A stretch of DNA of 64,000 nt from Heterostelium album PN500 (Eukaryota; Evosea; Eumycetozoa; Acytosteliales; Acytosteliaceae). The position numbers and the translations under genes are program-made. The notes under the pieces were generated by a model. The model did not search any database, was not told the origin of the DNA, and saw only the letters and a list, made by a program, of their open reading frames with translations. This document shows, in pieces, positions 60,845 through 64,000 of the stretch (positions are counted from its first letter, which is position 1; every line of letters starts with the position of its first letter). The stretch is taken from NCBI RefSeq assembly GCF_000004825.1, contig NW_008805065.1, positions 124,001-188,000 of the forward strand. Reading direction: 5' to 3'.

Positions 60845-61170
60845 TTAATTAATGTTGTCGCTAAGGCGAATAATATCAACCAAATTTGATGGCATAAACG
60901 GTGAGATGCCTTCAATACTATTGAACGTATCATTTCGATTCCCAATGCAGCTGTTTTTGCCTCTCCACTAACTTTAGACTCTTCATTTACAGAAACGCTC
61001 CAAATTGGACAAAATATAAATTACTTGTCTTCGCAATTTTCAACAATGATAAATCGCCAGATCATTGGTACCGTCTTCTCCACTGCATGTTCTATAGGAA
61101 TTCCCAAGTTTTATTAAAACTCCTCTTCAACCGTGAGTTCGCTCTTGTCGTTGTAAAGGACAAAAATATT
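60845..61170 (-). pseudogene. Coding-like remnant of unknown origin
   Basis: Base composition and codon rhythm on the minus strand are unlike the surrounding spacer, and short open stretches read like protein. The region is broken and not assignable. It lies between the 60700-60830 hairpin and the retroelement fossil and may belong to either, or to a dead host gene. Confidence 0.3.
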
Positions 61171-61399
61171 AAATTTAATCCGTAAACATATGAATTTGGT
61201 GAATGAAAACAAATAAATTAAAAAATTTTCATGAATTAAAAATTTTATTAAATAAATATAAATCTAATTAACTACGTGCAAAAATATCGAAAAGATTAAT
61301 TAATTAATCTAATCTAATCTTGACAAACATGACGGTGATAGGGGTATCCATAAATTAAAATGAAAAAAATAGTTTTACTCCCCTGTATGCGTGGGTAAA

Positions 61400-61860
61400 T
61401 TTATTAATGAATTATACGATGACGTATCTAAAGATTTCGAAGTTGACAATGATAAAGATAAACACAGTGGATGAAGTTGATGATGCTTCTATTGAAAATG
61501 AAAGGTTGGATATTTTACAAAAAATGTTTCCAAATGTGTTTATACCATTCAATGATTTCCCGCGGCCGTCTCGGGGTAAAGACTACGATATGACAATTAA
61601 ATTGAAAACTGAAGAAGTACTAAATCTATGTTGTATCCCGTTCTCTGGGAATGTTTACCTGTCGATAGACAATTGCACTAGAAATACCAATCGTTTCCAA
61701 AGTTATCGAAAGAATTGTTCGGCTTGACTTGCGATACCTCACCCCACACCCGCCGATAGCTCTTCCACAACAACAATCTTCACCATTGGTGTTTTCACAT
61801 CGACAAACATCCCAAACCACAACTCTGCATCAATCACCACCACTAACTTTCAAATCTTAT
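61400..61860 (+). mobile_element. Ty3/gypsy-like retroelement fossil (small pol fragment)
   Basis: A short stretch resembles the segment that precedes reverse transcriptase in Ty3/gypsy polyproteins (the 'FPNVF ... FPRPSRGKDYDM' pattern). Only a fragment survives; no LTRs, tRNA-primer site or complete domain were seen. The element is broken and probably old, judged from its small size and isolation. Downstream Pro/Gln/Thr-rich sequence may or may not belong to it. Confidence 0.45.
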
Positions 61861-62688
61861 CATCACTTAAATTAATTATTTTTTTATTTATTATTTTTGT
61901 GTTTCATTCATTATTAATTTGATGTGATCAAATTAACACAAATAAATAAATAAATAAAAATAAATAAATTATATTTATGATCACACACGAAAATAAATCT
62001 AAAAATAAAAAGTTATCATGATTATGTAACGTTTTTTAATAATCACAATAAAAATAAAAAATAAAGAAAAATAAAAAAATCAAAAAAATAAAAAAATTAA
62101 AAAAAATTAGGAACATTTTTTTTTTATTTTTTTTTAAATAAGTTGTTTATATATAGTTATTATTTGTGTTTATATATTATATCTAATTTAATTAGTAGAG
62201 TTTTGTTTTTTTTTTTTCTTAGTTGGTAGGTTTTATATATTTAAGATTTTTTTTGTTGGACCCAACAAATTAAATAAAGAATGAATAGATTACAATTCTA
62301 TCATTGTGGATCATCACCATCATCAATAGCATTACTAGATTATCTTAGATTACATTGAATTACATTAAACTATTGCAATATGACATACAAACAGCAACTT
62401 TACCTACAGATAATACCTTATTTTAACATAAAACAGCAAACACAAAACTCTTTATTTTTTTTTATCATTGACAACACATTCATACATGTGGAACGGAGTG
62501 AAATTCGAATCAATCAAACTAGTTTGTTAACATAAATTAAATTTGTTATTTGTGTTGTTAAACAAAAAAAAAAAAAAGAAAAAAAATAGTTTTTTTATTA
62601 TTATTAAAAAACAACAATTTATTAATTGTCAATTTTTATTTAAATTTAATTAATATAGAAAATATATAATATAATATAAAAATAGAAA
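61861..62688. other. AT-rich spacer and promoter of the PP6 gene
   Basis: Homopolymer A and T runs, AAAT-type repeats near 61945, and the A-rich leader of the PP6 gene. No gene seen. Confidence 0.6.
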
Positions 62689-63830
62689 ATGAGTCTACCT
62701 TTGGATGAATGGATTGAAACAGTCAAGCAATGCAAATACTTACCAGAGAATGATTTAAAGAAGTTGTGCGAACGTGTAAAGGACCTCTTGTTGGAAGAGT
62801 CCAACGTACAACCAGTACGTAGTCCAGTCACCATCTGTGGTGACATTCACGGTCAATTCTATGATCTCTTGGAACTCTTCAAGACTGGTGGTGAAATTCC
62901 AGATACCAACTATGTATTCATGGTAAATATTCTATAAACATATATACATTACAATGTAGTTTACAGATAACTAACTAACAAACAAACAAACAAACTAAAC
63001 AATAACATCATAATCAATAACAACAATAATAATTCAATAATTATTATTAACAGGGTGACTTTGTCGATAGAGGATATTACAGTTTGGAAACATTTACATA
63101 TTTATTGACTTTGAAAGCACGTTATCCAGACAAGATTACTCTCTTGAGAGGAAACCACGAATCTAGACAAATCACTCAAGTCTATGGTTTCTACGACGAA
63201 TGTCAACAAAAGTATGGTAATGCCAATGCCTGGAAGTATTGCACTAGTGTATTCGATTTCCTCACTCTTGCTGCTGTATGTTTTTGAATAACAAATTATT
63301 ATTACTATTAGATGATCTAGGTTTGTTTATTAACAACAATAACGTTATTTATATCTATCTTGTTTCATTATTAGATTATCGATAGTAAAGTACTCTGTGT
63401 ACATGGTGGTCTCTCACCAAAGGTTCGTACTCTCGATCAAATCAGAATTATCTTGAGAAGTCTCGAGATTCCACACGAAGGACCATTCTGTGATTTGATG
63501 TGGTCAGATCCAGAGGAGATCGAACAGTGGCAACCAAGTCCACGTGGTGCCGGTTGGCTGTTTGGTTCAAAGGTCACCCAGGAGTTTCAACACATCAACA
63601 ATCTCGAGCTCATCTGCAGAGCACATCAATTGGTACAAGAGGGTTATAAATACATGTTTGACGAGTCGCTAGTCACCGTTTGGTCCGCACCAAACTACTG
63701 TTATCGTTGTGGTAACGTCGCTTCGATCTTGGCACTCGACGAGAACCTCAACAAGGACTTTAAGATTTTCCAAGCCGTCCAAGAAGAGAGAACCGTTCCA
63801 CCACGTACCACCATGCAATATTTCTTCTAA
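62689..63830 (+). CDS. ppp6c: Protein phosphatase 6 catalytic subunit (Sit4/PPP6C)
   Basis: Exons 62689-62922, 63054-63275, 63375-63830; 303 aa. PPP-family metal-site motifs: [24 protein letters not shown], and downstream HGGLSP and CRAHQLV. PP6-specific features separate it from PP2A and PP4: the start [54 protein letters not shown], and the end [12 protein letters not shown]6 acts with SAPS-domain subunits in mitosis and DNA-damage signalling. The three exons are in frame and the window ends shortly after the stop. Confidence 0.96.
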
Positions 63831-64000
63831 ACTGTGCGCACAGGTCTCACACTTTTTTTACTATTTTTCTATTTTCAACAACAACAACAACAATTAATAT
63901 TAATATTTGTTTCTGAAAAAAGTTCAAAACTACTTTTTTCTTGTAAACAAAGAATCAAATCAATCACTCCAACTCAACACTCTCTCTCCTCTTTCCACTT

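Overview
The window is nuclear DNA from a social amoeba (Dictyostelia). The evidence is the very AT-rich spacers, short GT-AG introns, A-rich leaders before start codons, long Gln/Asn/Ser/Thr homopolymers inside otherwise conserved proteins, and dictyostelid-type families: ComC/TIG-like adhesion protein, HssA/2C-like small protein, long ankyrin proteins, B-box protein. The species cannot be fixed from sequence alone. Coding GC looks higher than in D. discoideum, so a Heterostelium, Cavenderia or similar lineage is a guess. All spliced models were built by hand from splice sites and reading-frame phase.

Layout. 1-6.5 kb: the 3' part of a multi-exon ComC-like gene, and a secreted alpha/beta hydrolase gene flanked by two nearly identical 260-bp arms in inverted orientation plus a 69-bp direct repeat. 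6.5-13.4 kb: an unusually long gene-free stretch with G/T- and C/A-rich tracts and several hairpins. 13.4-16.1 kb: a five-exon 6-phosphofructo-2-kinase/fructose-2,6-bisphosphatase gene whose last exon lies behind an 853-nt intron. 16.5-22.5 kb: three paralogues of an unrecognised dictyostelid family, one frameshifted, with an ankyrin gene between them. 22.9-27.8 kb: a TRF4-type nucleotidyltransferase tightly packed or overlapping with an unknown three-exon gene. 28.7-34.8 kb: a PDI-like thioredoxin protein, GPKOW, BUB3 and an HssA-like small gene. 37-46 kb: a PH-domain gene, an EF-hand protein, a B-box protein, actin and a bacterial-type dihydrofolate reductase. 46-55 kb: a ten-repeat cysteine-rich secreted protein, a frameshifted ankyrin gene, Sar1 and Arp2. 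56-64 kb: a SPRY/zinc-finger/RING gene, decayed sequence including a Ty3/gypsy-like fossil, and the PP6 catalytic subunit.

Most recognised genes are housekeeping: actin cytoskeleton (actin, Arp2), COPII traffic (Sar1), mitosis (Bub3, PP6), RNA processing (GPKOW, TRF4-like), glycolytic control and folate metabolism. They stand next to each other without apparent pathway clustering. The least ordinary signals are the inverted/direct repeat system around the hydrolase, the 6.8-kb non-coding stretch, the loss of the phosphatase catalytic His in PFKFB, the bacterial-type DHFR, and several hairpin or terminal-inverted-repeat elements.
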